Shown: positions 17,041 to 27,142, counted from the stretch's first letter. The stretch is DNA of 64,000 bases from Bacteroidetes bacterium 46-16 (GCA_001897835.1 MKUN01000029.1:1-64000), one strand, 5' to 3'. The notes: generated by a model from the letters alone, not told the origin. Program-made: numbers and translations.

Positions 17041-17818
17041 ATTTGGCTTTCCCTTGCTCTTCCAGCATACTCATCTCTTTGGCCTTAGCGAGAAACTCAG
17101 ATGCAAATATGAAATCGTTGAGCACTTTATCTTTACTGAATATAATTTCACGGTTAGAACCTTCCCACTGCTTTTTGCCTTTGTACATGTAAACAATATG
17201 GTCACCGCTTTCCATAACGGTATTCATATCGTGGGTATTGATGATGGTCGTTATGTTATACTCTACCGTTATCTCTTTTACCAGCTTATCAATAAGCAAT
17301 GATGTTTGCGGGTCGAGGCCGGAATTGGGCTCATCACAAAAAAGATATTTAGGGTTAAGCACTATGGCCCGGGCGAGGGCAACACGTTTTTTCATACCAC
17401 CGCTTATTTCGGCCGGGTATTTTTTATGTGCATCTTTCAGGTCCACACGGTCCAGTACTTCTGTGGCCCGCTTGCGCTTCTCGCGCCTTGTCATCCGCGT
17501 GAACATATCGAGCGGGAACATGATATTTTGCTCTACCGTTTTACTGTCAAAAAGGGCTCCTCCCTGGAAGAGCATGCCTATCTGCTTGCGTATCTCCTTC
17601 AACTCCGCCTCTTCCATTTTAGTGATATCCCTGCCTTCATACAATACTTCACCCGTATCCACAGGCAATAAGCCGATCATTATCTTCATCAGTACGGTCT
17701 TGCCGCTGCCGCTTGAGCCTATTATGAGGTTGGTCTTACCTTCCTTCATACTTGCTGAAACATCATCGATCACCACCTTATCTCCAAAGCTTTTCCTGAT
17801 ATTCTTTATTTCGATCAT
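17039..17818 (-). CDS. ABC transporter ATPase, MlaF type (lipid transport)
   Basis: 259 residues with a complete ABC ATPase: Walker A GSSGSGKT (about 35-42), Q-loop LFQGGALFDS, signature ISGGMKKR, Walker B YLFCDEPNSGLDP and switch histidine NTHD. The FQGGALFDS and SGGMKKRVALARAI motifs are typical of MlaF, the ATPase that moves phospholipids between the inner and outer membranes. MlaF normally works with an MlaE permease and an MCE-domain protein encoded beside it. Neither is found here, so its partners must be elsewhere or it serves another permease. It converges with lolA. Confidence 0.85.
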   Translation of the reverse strand: MIEIKNIRKSFGDKVVIDDVSASMKEGKTNLIIGSSGSGKTVLMKIMIGLLPVDTGEVLYEGRDITKMEEAELKEIRKQIGMLFQGGALFDSKTVEQNIMFPLDMFTRMTRREKRKRATEVLDRVDLKDAHKKYPAEISGGMKKRVALARAIVLNPKYLFCDEPNSGLDPQTSLLIDKLVKEITVEYNITTIINTHDMNTVMESGDHIVYMYKGKKQWEGSNREIIFSKDKVLNDFIFASEFLAKAKEMSMLEEQGKAK

Positions 17819-17901
17819 CTAAAACAGATTACATGCCAAAAATCGTAACAATTTCCGACAACATGAAGATAATAAAAACTATACCCGGATAAGCATTCTG
17901 C

Positions 17902-20900
17902 TTACAATATAGCCCGGAGGCTCATCCTGCCGGTATGTATCACATTGGTATTGCCCGCCTTCCTGCCCTCGTATTCCAGCGATACCTCTATGCCTTTGGT
18001 CACCTTGCGCTCCCAAGTCATTCCCCATAGAAAATTATCCCCTTTTTGCAGGGCATCGAGCATGGTGAAGGCTATAGGCGCCGATACCAGCCCGTCGAAA
18101 TATATATTCGAATAGGTGCCCCTTAATTGTATCGCCCCCGTACTGGTCTTACTTAGCCTGAACTCGAGGTTGGCACTTTCTATCTTTGCATGCTCACCTC
18201 CGTACTGTATACTGTTGTCTCTTTCTTCATGTTTATAAGAGCCAGTTATCCGCAATACAGAACGGTAGAGCCAGGTGAGTGACGGCTCACCCGACCAATT
18301 ATCGATATGATAGCTCCGTCCGTCATCCAGGGCCGACAAGTAAGCCCTGTATCCACCCTTGCCTGAAAGCGTGAGCATCCATGCCCGGGTGATATTCCAG
18401 CGCAGCCTGCCCAGGTGCTGCTTGCTATTGTTCGATTCCACACCATAGTTGAGTAATTGCTTACCATTATTATTGAGGTAATTATAATCAAGGCCCCACT
18501 TTGTGCTGCTGCGGTTGAAATAAAAAGTGTTGCTGAAGGAATTATTGGTCACGATAATAGACGCATCATCGGCAACGTTCACAAAAGGATTATATGAATT
18601 AAGGCCTTGTGAAGCCAGCAGCCTGTTACCTATCTGCAATGCCAACTGGTCTGAAAAGCGGGAAACAAATCGCTGCCAATGCTTTTTATCATCCCTCCAA
18701 AAATAAGAAGGGTCAAAGGTGATAGACTGGTTGAAATTCACATAATTCACTTTTACATACTCATTGGTCGGTGTGTAGACCCGAATGAATTTCTTCTGGT
18801 CAGGATACAAGGCCACTTCAAATTCGTTGGCCTGCTGCACTCCGTCACCGTTGTAGTCTATCCAGTTATATACACCCTGGCCTGCCGGCACTTCCACATA
18901 GGTATAAGAGCGTTTTTGCTCCTGCCCTGCACCAAATTCGTATAAAGTAGTTCCACTCAATACGCCCTTCAGAATACTGCCTGTATATTCCAGCCTGCCC
19001 AATAAACTCTCCTCGGGTTTCTGGCTTTTGAAGGTACTGTCATCAATATAAAGCTTACGGTAAGTACCCGTAAAATCAATACGATGGTCCTGCCAGCGGG
19101 CTATGCCTACGCGCAGGTCTATATTATGACTATGGCTCTGTTGCCGGAAGTCATTATTGCGGGGCAACTGATCCCTGCGCAGGGAATAATTTATGGCCCA
19201 GTTGAACGCCTGCTTGCCCGGCGTTTTCAGGTAAAAAGAGGTAACATCGAAAGCAAATGCTGCCGGTGTGAGCGTATCACCGGTTTTGCTGCGTATGGCA
19301 TCGTGCTCAGCATCATAGCGGCCGCCTGCGATCATATTCAGCAATGGCCTTATTTTGTATTCAGCATACACCGATGGCCTGAAAAATGTTGTTTTCCAGG
19401 AAGTATCGGCTGCATTAAGCATATTCATTACAAAACCGGCATGCACCGCCTTATAGTTATGGTCGTAGGATACAATGTTCCGGTAGCCGGAATAATCACT
19501 GCCGCGTTTATATAGCGTGAAGTCATAGGCCGTTGTACCAAACCGTTTGTTTTGCAGCTTTGTGCCCACATTCACAAGCTGCTCATCAGGCTTGTCGCCG
19601 GCCTGTGGCACATTCCAGTCCCGCCCAAACTCTACATTCCTGTATGGCGCGATGGCTTTGAACCTGTCTTGCACAAATTCATACGACACTTTATTCTGCA
19701 GGCTCCATTTGCTTTGGCCGGTGCTATCCCTGCTGCCCAGGGGCCTTGTTTCTATATAGCTCAGGTGAGCCGCAGTACCGAGATGAGTGTTATTGTCCCT
19801 TGAAGAAAACAAATTAGGGTCAGTATTGCTGGCACCCACTTCCAAATTGATGGTTTTTAATGAATCGATATTATAGGTGGTATTAAGGGTGAATACCTGC
19901 TGCATTTTAGGAGCTATAAGCAGTTGCACTGGTGCATAATTGCCCCGGTGATCGCCCGCTACAGGCGCTATCCAGCTATAGACCCTGCCATTGGCATTGG
20001 TATTTGCCAAAATGTAGTCGCCCATACCGTCGCCCACAAAAGAGAAGGAGAGGCTATACCGCGCACTATCGGGGTTAGTCGTATAAATGAATACGGAATC
20101 ATAATGCACACTGGCAACTGTACTGTCCACAAGTTTATAAAGGATCTTATTCGCCGCAAATGTATCAGTTGCGATATTGGGGTAAAAAGCACTTTGCACC
20201 GAATCGCCTATGCCCGAGAGAAAACGCTTTTGTGCGCCATCAAGGTTTTGCAGATAAGGTTGATTTTTTGCATCCTGGTTGCTATATGCATTTAAACGGA
20301 TGTTCCACTTATTCCCTATCTGCAACTCATCATAAGCATATACGAGCGAATTGAGATAGTTGCGGTCCTGGTATTCAAACTCCACCTGTATCCGGGAGTC
20401 TTTGGTGATCATACGGCGGGGCATGAAGCGCAGTTCGGCCGTGTTGTAGTCGATCACATAATCGGCATTTTCACCACGCTCCATAAGCACATTGTTGATA
20501 TATACACGCTCGGTACCTGCCAGTACGATAAAGAATTGTTCCCCGTTATTTCCGCTCAGTTTATATGGCCCCTGGTTGCCCTCTTGCCCGTCAAAAATAT
20601 TCCGGGCAAAGGCCCCTTTGGCTATAGAACCGCTCAAGCCGGTCTTGTTCACCGTATTGCGGTTCAGCCTGAACTCATCCTGGTAATATACACCCTGAAC
20701 ACGTTTGTAAAAATTCAGAAAGTAACCGGGAGGCCGTTCCAGCGCATAATCCCCTAGGGTTAGGTCGTGCTTGTTCTTTTGCAGGTGTATGAATACCTGG
20801 TCGAACTCCTGCAGGCGCTGTGTATTGCCTTCGGGTTGAAAGGGGATCGTATTATCGGTGATGGCGGCATCCAGTTTTATACTGTCCAGTATATAGCCGC

Positions 20901-21396
20901 TCATCTGCATATTGAATTGCGAATTGAGTGTTACATCCTGGTTGTTACCCAGGGTGATGCTCCTGCCATAGCTACCCTTGTAATCCAGTTGGTTAAAATC
21001 CACAAAATTGCGGCTGTTTACAGCATCTTCATCGTAATGATATATCGGGAATACATAGTTAGAATCAACCAATCGGCGGTCCTTATGGCTATACACTTGA
21101 GCCAGGGATACATTCAGTGTGCGGTAAGTGATGGCTACGGAGTCCGTCGCTGGCTTATGCCTCCAAACCAGCCTGCCCTGCGCTGCCAATGTAATAAAAT
21201 CCGTATCGGGTACATTAAGGATATGCACCGAACCTGGCTCAATAGAAAATGTATCCAGGCTTATGGTATCGGCAAGCGGGTAAACGGCCTTGTGCAGAGT
21301 TGACGAAAAAACACCCTGCCTGTACTGCGCCCTTAAGCACGCAGGCACAAGAAAAAGAACAAAACACCATGTAAGCCTTGATAATAGCCGCTGCAA
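17902..21396 (-). CDS. Large predicted outer-membrane protein of unknown function
   Basis: 1164 residues. The signal peptide ends near residue 23 (LVPACLRAQ). After an N-terminal region with beta-sandwich character come a conserved-looking segment (SITLGNNQDVTLNSQFNMQMSG) and RVYINNVLMERGENADYVID, a pattern seen in large Bacteroidota surface proteins. About the last 700 residues alternate polar and aromatic residues (FDPSYFWRD, WNITRAWMLTLSGKGGYR, WGMTWERKVTKGIEVSLEYEG) as in a large beta-barrel. No named domain is recognised with confidence. It is encoded alone upstream of the MlaF-like ATPase on the same strand (83 bp apart). A role in envelope transport or T9SS-type export is possible but unproven. 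Confidence 0.7.
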   Translation of the reverse strand: MQRLLSRLTWCFVLFLVPACLRAQYRQGVFSSTLHKAVYPLADTISLDTFSIEPGSVHILNVPDTDFITLAAQGRLVWRHKPATDSVAITYRTLNVSLAQVYSHKDRRLVDSNYVFPIYHYDEDAVNSRNFVDFNQLDYKGSYGRSITLGNNQDVTLNSQFNMQMSGYILDSIKLDAAITDNTIPFQPEGNTQRLQEFDQVFIHLQKNKHDLTLGDYALERPPGYFLNFYKRVQGVYYQDEFRLNRNTVNKTGLSGSIAKGAFARNIFDGQEGNQGPYKLSGNNGEQFFIVLAGTERVYINNVLMERGENADYVIDYNTAELRFMPRRMITKDSRIQVEFEYQDRNYLNSLVYAYDELQIGNKWNIRLNAYSNQDAKNQPYLQNLDGAQKRFLSGIGDSVQSAFYPNIATDTFAANKILYKLVDSTVASVHYDSVFIYTTNPDSARYSLSFSFVGDGMGDYILANTNANGRVYSWIAPVAGDHRGNYAPVQLLIAPKMQQVFTLNTTYNIDSLKTINLEVGASNTDPNLFSSRDNNTHLGTAAHLSYIETRPLGSRDSTGQSKWSLQNKVSYEFVQDRFKAIAPYRNVEFGRDWNVPQAGDKPDEQLVNVGTKLQNKRFGTTAYDFTLYKRGSDYSGYRNIVSYDHNYKAVHAGFVMNMLNAADTSWKTTFFRPSVYAEYKIRPLLNMIAGGRYDAEHDAIRSKTGDTLTPAAFAFDVTSFYLKTPGKQAFNWAINYSLRRDQLPRNNDFRQQSHSHNIDLRVGIARWQDHRIDFTGTYRKLYIDDSTFKSQKPEESLLGRLEYTGSILKGVLSGTTLYEFGAGQEQKRSYTYVEVPAGQGVYNWIDYNGDGVQQANEFEVALYPDQKKFIRVYTPTNEYVKVNYVNFNQSITFDPSYFWRDDKKHWQRFVSRFSDQLALQIGNRLLASQGLNSYNPFVNVADDASIIVTNNSFSNTFYFNRSSTKWGLDYNYLNNNGKQLLNYGVESNNSKQHLGRLRWNITRAWMLTLSGKGGYRAYLSALDDGRSYHIDNWSGEPSLTWLYRSVLRITGSYKHEERDNSIQYGGEHAKIESANLEFRLSKTSTGAIQLRGTYSNIYFDGLVSAPIAFTMLDALQKGDNFLWGMTWERKVTKGIEVSLEYEGRKAGNTNVIHTGRMSLRAIL

Positions 21397-21451
21397 TCCC
21401 TGTGTTTTAAGGAAATGTACTTAATTTTTACGGATTGGCGCGCTCACTGCA

Positions 21452-23080
21452 TTACACCTGGAACACCCCGGTCTTGAACTCTTTTATTTCCGGGTTATGA
21501 TTTGCGGCATTCAGTCCTTCAGATATCACACGCCTTGTTTCTGCCGGGTCTATGATCTCATCCACCCACAGGCGCGCTGCTGCATAGTAAACCGAGGTCT
21601 GCGCCGTATAACGGTCGGTGATCTCTTTCAGCATCTCTTTTTCTTTCTCAGGAGCTATCTCCTGCCCTTTTGATTTGAGTGCCGCTACCTGTATCTGCAA
21701 CAATGTTTTTGCCGCCTGCTCGCCACCCATAACGGCTATGCGGGCATTGGGCCATGCGTAGATAAAACGCGGGTCGTAAGCCTTGCCGCACATAGCATAG
21801 TTGCCTGCACCGTATGAATTGCCTATGATGATGGTGATCTTCGGTACCACAGAATTGGCCACGGCATTCACCAGTTTGGCACCGTCTTTAATGATACCTG
21901 AATGCTCACTGCGGCTGCCTACCATAAAGCCGGTAACATCCTGCAGGAACACAAGGGGTATCTTTTTCTGGTTGCAGTTTTGTATAAAACGGGCCGCTTT
22001 ATCGGCACTGTCATTATAGATCACACCGCCTATCTGCACTTCGCCCTTACCGCTCTTTACTATTTTGCGCTGGTTGGCCACTATGCCTACCGCCCAGCCA
22101 TCTATACGTGCGTAGCCGCATACTATGGTCTTGCCATAGTCTTCCTTGAATTGGTCGAAGATCGAATTGTCTACTATACGTTCTATCACATCCACCACAT
22201 CGTATGGCTTGCTGTTATCCGTGGTCACGAGTCCATATATCTCTTTGGGGTCTTTGGCCGGTTCTGCAGGCTTTGCCCGGTCGAAACCTGCGCGGGGCTG
22301 CTCGCCCATTTTATCGATGATGCGGCGCACCTGGTCCAGGCACTCCTGCTCGGTATCAAATTTATAATCCGCTATGCCGCTTACTTCCGTATGTGTTTTA
22401 GCCCCGCCAAGGGTCTGTATATCCACATCTTCGCCAATTGCAGCTTTTACCAGGTAGGGCCCGGCCAGGAATATCGAACCATTACCTTCCACCATCAGGG
22501 TCTCATCGCTCATTATAGGCAGGTATGCACCGCCGGCCACACAACTGCCCATCACCGCTGCGATCTGTGTGATGCCCATAGCGCTCATCTGTGCATTGTT
22601 CCGGAATATGCGCCCAAAGTGTTCCTTATCCGGGAATATCTCGTCCTGCATGGGAAGGAACACACCCGCACTGTCCACTATATATACAACGGGTAAATGG
22701 TTCTCCATGGCTATCTCCTGCAGACGCAGGTTTTTCTTGCCTGTTATGGGAAACCATGCCCCCGCCTTTACCGTATTATCATTGGCTATGATCATGCACT
22801 GGCGGCCATGTATATAGCCCAGGCCTGCCACCGTACCGGCAGCGGGACAGCCACCATACTCTGTATACATCTCATAACCGGCAAAGGAACCTATTTCCGT
22901 AAAAATGCTGTCTTTATCCACAAGGTAGGCTATACGCTCGCGCGGGCTCATTTTACCTTTTTCTTTAGCTTTATCCATCGCTTTTTTACCGCCACCCTGG
23001 CTTATCTGTGCGTGGCGTTGCTTTACCTGGCTAACGGCCATGCGCATGGCATCTTCATTTTTATTGAATTCTAGGTCCAT
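21452..23080 (-). CDS. Acyl-CoA carboxylase carboxyltransferase (beta) subunit
   Basis: 542 residues, full length for the family. Two crotonase-like halves are visible. The first has the biotin-carboxyl/acyl-CoA-binding segment (AGYEMYTEYGGCPAAGTVAGLG, DSAGVFLP, VMGSCVAGGAYLP). The second contains QDVTGFMVG, IIGNSYGAGNYAMCG and AVMGGEQAAKTL. The sequence resembles methylcrotonoyl-CoA carboxylase beta more than propionyl-CoA carboxylase beta (HFGRIFRN, MSDETLMVEGNGSIFLAGP), which would place it in leucine breakdown. No biotin-carboxylase alpha subunit is in the window. Confidence 0.9.
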   Translation of the reverse strand: MDLEFNKNEDAMRMAVSQVKQRHAQISQGGGKKAMDKAKEKGKMSPRERIAYLVDKDSIFTEIGSFAGYEMYTEYGGCPAAGTVAGLGYIHGRQCMIIANDNTVKAGAWFPITGKKNLRLQEIAMENHLPVVYIVDSAGVFLPMQDEIFPDKEHFGRIFRNNAQMSAMGITQIAAVMGSCVAGGAYLPIMSDETLMVEGNGSIFLAGPYLVKAAIGEDVDIQTLGGAKTHTEVSGIADYKFDTEQECLDQVRRIIDKMGEQPRAGFDRAKPAEPAKDPKEIYGLVTTDNSKPYDVVDVIERIVDNSIFDQFKEDYGKTIVCGYARIDGWAVGIVANQRKIVKSGKGEVQIGGVIYNDSADKAARFIQNCNQKKIPLVFLQDVTGFMVGSRSEHSGIIKDGAKLVNAVANSVVPKITIIIGNSYGAGNYAMCGKAYDPRFIYAWPNARIAVMGGEQAAKTLLQIQVAALKSKGQEIAPEKEKEMLKEITDRYTAQTSVYYAAARLWVDEIIDPAETRRVISEGLNAANHNPEIKEFKTGVFQV

Positions 23081-23099
23081 CCCGTATTACAGTTTGTCG

Positions 23100-23107
23100 C
23101 AAAAATA
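23100..23107 (-). promoter_or_regulatory. -7 box for the acyl-CoA carboxylase gene
   Basis: TATTTTTG on the minus strand, 19 bp before the ATG. A -33 element is not obvious. Confidence 0.45.
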
Positions 23108-23262
23108 GGGCGATATTTCCTTTAATGCCAAAAACTGTCACATGTCTGTAAAAAGAGGCAATAATCTTAATATAAAACAGGTATATGACAATAACAGATT
23201 TTTTCAAATAAAGAATATACCTCAAATTTGTTAACACGGCCTGTGCAGTAAGGTAAATGAAC

Positions 23263-25497
23263 ATGAAAAAGCTACATCGTTTTATATATTTTTTATGCGT
23301 CGCAATATTACTTCATGCCGATGCATATGCTACGCACGTTTATGGTGGCGAGCTGTTATATACATACATAAGCGGCAATCAATACAAGCTAACCCTTACA
23401 TTGTATGGTGATTGCAGTGCTAATACTGGCGTATTCAATAAACTTTATACTTCTAGCCCTACCATACATATTTATCACGATAATCTACAGGATTCAACTC
23501 ATATACGCCTGCAGCCCAGTGCAAATATCGGCGAGGAAGTATCACCCGTTTGTCCTGCTGAAATAAACAATACAAGCTGCAATGGCGGTACATTACCCGG
23601 TGTTAAACGCTTCATTTATACCGGCACGGTATCATTGAACACAAATTCTGCAAACTGGCATTTTTTGTTCATAGGCGAGCTGGATGATAGTACCGGTGCA
23701 GGCCGTAGCTACCAGATAACCAATGTGAATAATGCCGGCGGCACTTATGTATATCTCGAAGCCACGCTGAATAATACAGGCGGACCAAATTCTTCTCCTT
23801 TATACACTACCATACCTACCCCTTTTTATACTGTAAATGTACCGCAACAATATAACCAGGGCGCTGTAGATGCAGATAATGATTCACTTGCTTTTCAACT
23901 GGTCAATGCCCTTGACCGCGGGAATAATGTTACCTATTATAGCGACCCTGATATAACACTATCGGGCACTAATCCCATGGTAACCGATTCAGGACAGTTT
24001 GCCTTTAATCCCCTGAACGGGCAGATGAGCTTTAAACCCTCCATATTGCAGGATGCACTTATCGTGAACAGGGTGACCGAATACAAAAATGGAGTGGCCG
24101 TGGGCAGCAGTATGCGCGAGATGACCTTCGTGGTGCTGGATAACCCTAACCTGGACTATGTGCAAAACACCGATGCCGTAAACATCACCGGTGGCTACAG
24201 TAATGGCAACAATGTAATTAACATGTGTACCGGCACATCATCGGTATCCTTTGATATACATGCAGTAGATACCCTGCAAAACCAGGTAGCAGTAAGCCAC
24301 ACCTCCCTGCCCACCGGGGCCAGCCTTACTGTTCAAAACAATAACACCACCGCTCCCGACCTCCATTTCAGCTGGAACACGGCATCAGTACCGTCAGGGG
24401 TATATAACTTTTTTGTGAGCTATAAGAACAATGCGTGCCCCATATCCACTACACAGACCATAGCTTACACCATCAACATCGTTGATCCTTTCAATGTGCT
24501 TTCCATATCCCAAACCGCAACACATTGTTATTACAATGCCGATGCAACCATCATTATTAAAAACGGGGTACTACCTGCCGATATTACCATTTTAAGCAAT
24601 GGCAACCCGGTTATCAATACGACCATCACCAACGATACGGCAACTTTTTCGCTTCCTGCAGGCACCTATACGGGCATCGTTTCGGCCCCGGGCATACCGG
24701 CCTGTTCCGCACCTTTCAGCTTCACGATAGTAGATAGCGGCGATTACCCCTTCCCGGTCGATATTTCCGGTGTGCTTAATTACTGCATTGGAGATCCTGC
24801 AACGGCACTGGTCGTTACCCCCGACAGCGATGCCATTGTGCACTGGTATACTGCAGCAGGAGATAGCCTTATTGCTGCCCCCATACCACCTACCGATACT
24901 GTGGGCATCTACACATGGTACGCAACCCAGCAGGTTGGCCCCTGCATCTCCGAAAAACAAACCGTGACCGTGCATGTATATGACAAGCCACCTATTGAGA
25001 TATTATCAGAACAAGGCACCGTATGCGTAGGCGAAATAATATATCTTGAAGCTACAGGCGGTCAAAATTACGACTGGCAGCCTTTTGATAAAATACTCAC
25101 AGACAAGGACGGCAAACCATATATCCGTGTATTCGGGCCCGAAGAATTCACGCTCTATGCCCGCTCTGCAAATGGCTGCAAAGACTCCATAAAGCTACGT
25201 TATACCAATGTGGAGCCCTGCTGCCAGTTCAGCTACCCTAACGCCTTTACACCCAACGGCGATGGCAAGAACGACCGTTTCCGTGCGCTGGTCGTCGGCA
25301 ATATGGAGTTTTACGAGCTCAGCATTTATGACCGCTGGGGCAAACGCATGTTCTGGAACAATGATCAAAACGCAGGCTGGGATGGCACCTTCAGGGGACG
25401 CCCCTGTAATGCCGATGTATATTTCTACCGTGTACACGCCATTTGCTACACCGGGCATGAGGAAGATATTACTGGCACGGTAGAATTACTGAGATAA
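23263..25497 (+). CDS. Secreted Ig-like repeat protein with type B T9SS sorting domain
   Basis: 744 residues from the second Met, which gives a compact signal peptide (MKKLHRFIYFLCVAILLHADAYA) followed by THVYGGELLYTYI, the usual mature start of this protein group. The body consists of beta-sandwich domains (DADNDSLAFQLVNA, FSWNTASVPSGVYNFFVSY, CYYNADATIIIKNG). The C-terminal 90 residues (YPNAFTPNGDGKNDRFRA, FYELSIYDRWGKRMFW, GWDGTFRGRPCNADVYFYRV) form a classic gliding-motility type B sorting domain. No SprF-type partner is adjacent, so it may use the one at 9.7 kb or another elsewhere. Surface location by T9SS is well supported. Its function is unknown. Confidence 0.88.
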   Translation: MKKLHRFIYFLCVAILLHADAYATHVYGGELLYTYISGNQYKLTLTLYGDCSANTGVFNKLYTSSPTIHIYHDNLQDSTHIRLQPSANIGEEVSPVCPAEINNTSCNGGTLPGVKRFIYTGTVSLNTNSANWHFLFIGELDDSTGAGRSYQITNVNNAGGTYVYLEATLNNTGGPNSSPLYTTIPTPFYTVNVPQQYNQGAVDADNDSLAFQLVNALDRGNNVTYYSDPDITLSGTNPMVTDSGQFAFNPLNGQMSFKPSILQDALIVNRVTEYKNGVAVGSSMREMTFVVLDNPNLDYVQNTDAVNITGGYSNGNNVINMCTGTSSVSFDIHAVDTLQNQVAVSHTSLPTGASLTVQNNNTTAPDLHFSWNTASVPSGVYNFFVSYKNNACPISTTQTIAYTINIVDPFNVLSISQTATHCYYNADATIIIKNGVLPADITILSNGNPVINTTITNDTATFSLPAGTYTGIVSAPGIPACSAPFSFTIVDSGDYPFPVDISGVLNYCIGDPATALVVTPDSDAIVHWYTAAGDSLIAAPIPPTDTVGIYTWYATQQVGPCISEKQTVTVHVYDKPPIEILSEQGTVCVGEIIYLEATGGQNYDWQPFDKILTDKDGKPYIRVFGPEEFTLYARSANGCKDSIKLRYTNVEPCCQFSYPNAFTPNGDGKNDRFRALVVGNMEFYELSIYDRWGKRMFWNNDQNAGWDGTFRGRPCNADVYFYRVHAICYTGHEEDITGTVELLR

Positions 25498-25509
25498 GCG
25501 GCACGGCGC

Positions 25510-26610
25510 TTATTCCCACTTGAATATCCTTGAGGCTACAGCGTAAATAACTATGCCCCATACAATGAGTATCAAAAGATCAGTATGCACATCCCATATA
25601 CCTGCACCTTCAAAAGCTATCTTCCTCAGCGCATCATTGAGATAGGACAGGGGCAATAAGCGGCAGAGAGGCTGCAGCCATTTAGGAAAATTATCGATCG
25701 GGAAGAAGGTACCTGCCAGCAGGAACTGGGGCAGGGTAATGATATTGGACAAGGGCGGTATCGCCGATTCGTTCTTGGCTACACTGCTGATGATGAAGCC
25801 AAAGCCCATAAACACCATCATAGCAATACCACATACAAAGAGCATCTCCAGGAAAGTGACCCAGCCATTGATAAGCGTGTAATCAAAAGCGTAGTGCCCT
25901 AATGAGATAATAATGATGGCCCCCATCATCTGGAATATCATACGCGCTATACCCTCACTCACCACGATCACTTCGCGGCGCACCGGCGTGGCAAAAAAGC
26001 GCTTGAGTACCAAGGTCTGTCGCATATTAAAGAACACAAAGGCGGTACCAAACACACCCGATGCCAGTAAAGAAAAACCCAGTTGTCCCGGCAATATGAA
26101 ATCGATCATTTTGTAATCGCGCACCTGTTCTATATGCACATCTATATCTGCCAGCTTATCTATGCGCTCCTGGAGTTCTGGGTCCATGCGCTGCATAATG
26201 TCTTTCAGTATTGATTGCAGTTGCCTCACTTTATCTTCCTGCCCCGATGTGCTGTTGAGCATTATTTTATATCGTGGTATCACGCCTTCCGGCTGCGGCT
26301 GTATGTTTATTGTTGCAGCAATATCCCCTTCGGCAAGGTCTTTCATAATGCCGGCACTATCCTTGCCTGTATCCCATTTTATTACCGGCACCTGGTGCAT
26401 TATAGCATAAAGCATATTGCTGGTATCACTGCCCGGTTCGGCAGCCACCTTTATGCTATACCCCCTGCCATTGCCCAGGAAACCGAACACCAGTATGAAT
26501 ATCAGCGGGAAAGCGATACTGAATACTATTGCCGACGGGCTTTTGAATATGGCCTGCAGGCTGGCCTTTATAAGTGCGCGCATAGCGCGGGCATTACTAT
26601 AACTGGACAT
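25510..26610 (-). CDS. ABC-2 type transporter permease
   Basis: 366 residues. One N-terminal membrane helix (IVFSIAFPLIFILVFGFLG) is followed by a large extracytoplasmic domain (about 50-165) and five C-terminal helices containing FILPGQLGFSLLASGVFGTAF, LLAGTFFPIDNFPKWLQ and LPLSYLNDALRKIAF, typical of the ABC2_membrane family. These permeases export drugs or envelope compounds with a separate ATPase. No ATPase gene is adjacent. The last gene upstream on this strand is yjbR-like and unrelated. Confidence 0.87.
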   Translation of the reverse strand: MSSYSNARAMRALIKASLQAIFKSPSAIVFSIAFPLIFILVFGFLGNGRGYSIKVAAEPGSDTSNMLYAIMHQVPVIKWDTGKDSAGIMKDLAEGDIAATINIQPQPEGVIPRYKIMLNSTSGQEDKVRQLQSILKDIMQRMDPELQERIDKLADIDVHIEQVRDYKMIDFILPGQLGFSLLASGVFGTAFVFFNMRQTLVLKRFFATPVRREVIVVSEGIARMIFQMMGAIIIISLGHYAFDYTLINGWVTFLEMLFVCGIAMMVFMGFGFIISSVAKNESAIPPLSNIITLPQFLLAGTFFPIDNFPKWLQPLCRLLPLSYLNDALRKIAFEGAGIWDVHTDLLILIVWGIVIYAVASRIFKWE

Positions 26611-26627
26611 TATGCGGTTTTACCGCG

Positions 26628-26635
26628 CAAAGATA
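26628..26635 (-). promoter_or_regulatory. -7 box for the ABC-2 permease gene
   Basis: TATCTTTG on the minus strand, 17 bp upstream of the ATG. Confidence 0.45.
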
Positions 26636-26708
26636 GAGATAACTGCTAAGGGATTGTCATAAATATGTAGCATCCCCCATGGTAGCACTTATATCCGGTG
26701 CTTCCTTT

Positions 26709-27074
26709 TTACAAAGAGGCCTGGCCCGCGGAGCCCAGTTCTTTCTGCACCTTTTTAGGGAGCTTTGAGCGTATGATATCGTATGACTGGTGTACATAAT
26801 GCCTCCATTCTGCCTCTTTAAGGCTGCCAAAGCCTTTTATATTGACCCATTTATTATGTGCCATATAAGCTTGTGGAGTAATGCCCGGTCGCTCCGTCAG
26901 TTCGTCGAAATCTTCGGGGGTCACTTTGATACTGGCGCCATCCCGGGTACCATCAGCCGAAGTGATGCAAAACATCTTTTCAGCCACCATAAAACAAAGA
27001 TGATCTTCCCACTTGATACCTTCGGTTGCACCCGGGAAAGAAAGGCACATAGCGCGCAGCTTGTCAAGATCCAT
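26709..27074 (-). CDS. MmcQ/YjbR family protein
   Basis: 121 residues, full length for the family. Typical elements are the N-terminal LRAMCLSFPGATEGIKWEDHLCFMVAEKMFC and the later WVNIKGFGSLKEAEWRHYVHQSYDIIRSKLPKK. Members have a CyaY-like fold and are often called DNA-binding, but their role is poorly defined. It is transcribed away from the FkbM gene. Confidence 0.88.
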   Translation of the reverse strand: MDLDKLRAMCLSFPGATEGIKWEDHLCFMVAEKMFCITSADGTRDGASIKVTPEDFDELTERPGITPQAYMAHNKWVNIKGFGSLKEAEWRHYVHQSYDIIRSKLPKKVQKELGSAGQASL

Positions 27075-27129
27075 ATACTGAAAGATAATAAGCAGGCCTT
27101 ATAGCTGCAAGCAAAGAACGCCAAATGAT

Positions 27130-27137
27130 TAACTTTG
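27130..27137 (+). promoter_or_regulatory. -7 box for the FkbM methyltransferase gene
   Basis: TAACTTTG ends five bases before the ATG at 27143, so transcription is predicted to begin at or within a few bases of the start codon. A leaderless mRNA is possible. The box lies inside a potential longer frame from 27125, which argues against that longer start. Confidence 0.55.
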
Positions 27138-27142
27138 CCGCC

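Noticed and set aside
21902-22696. Plus-strand 264-codon frame inside the acyl-CoA carboxylase gene
   Set aside because: Antisense shadow; the carboxyltransferase motifs on the other strand are complete.
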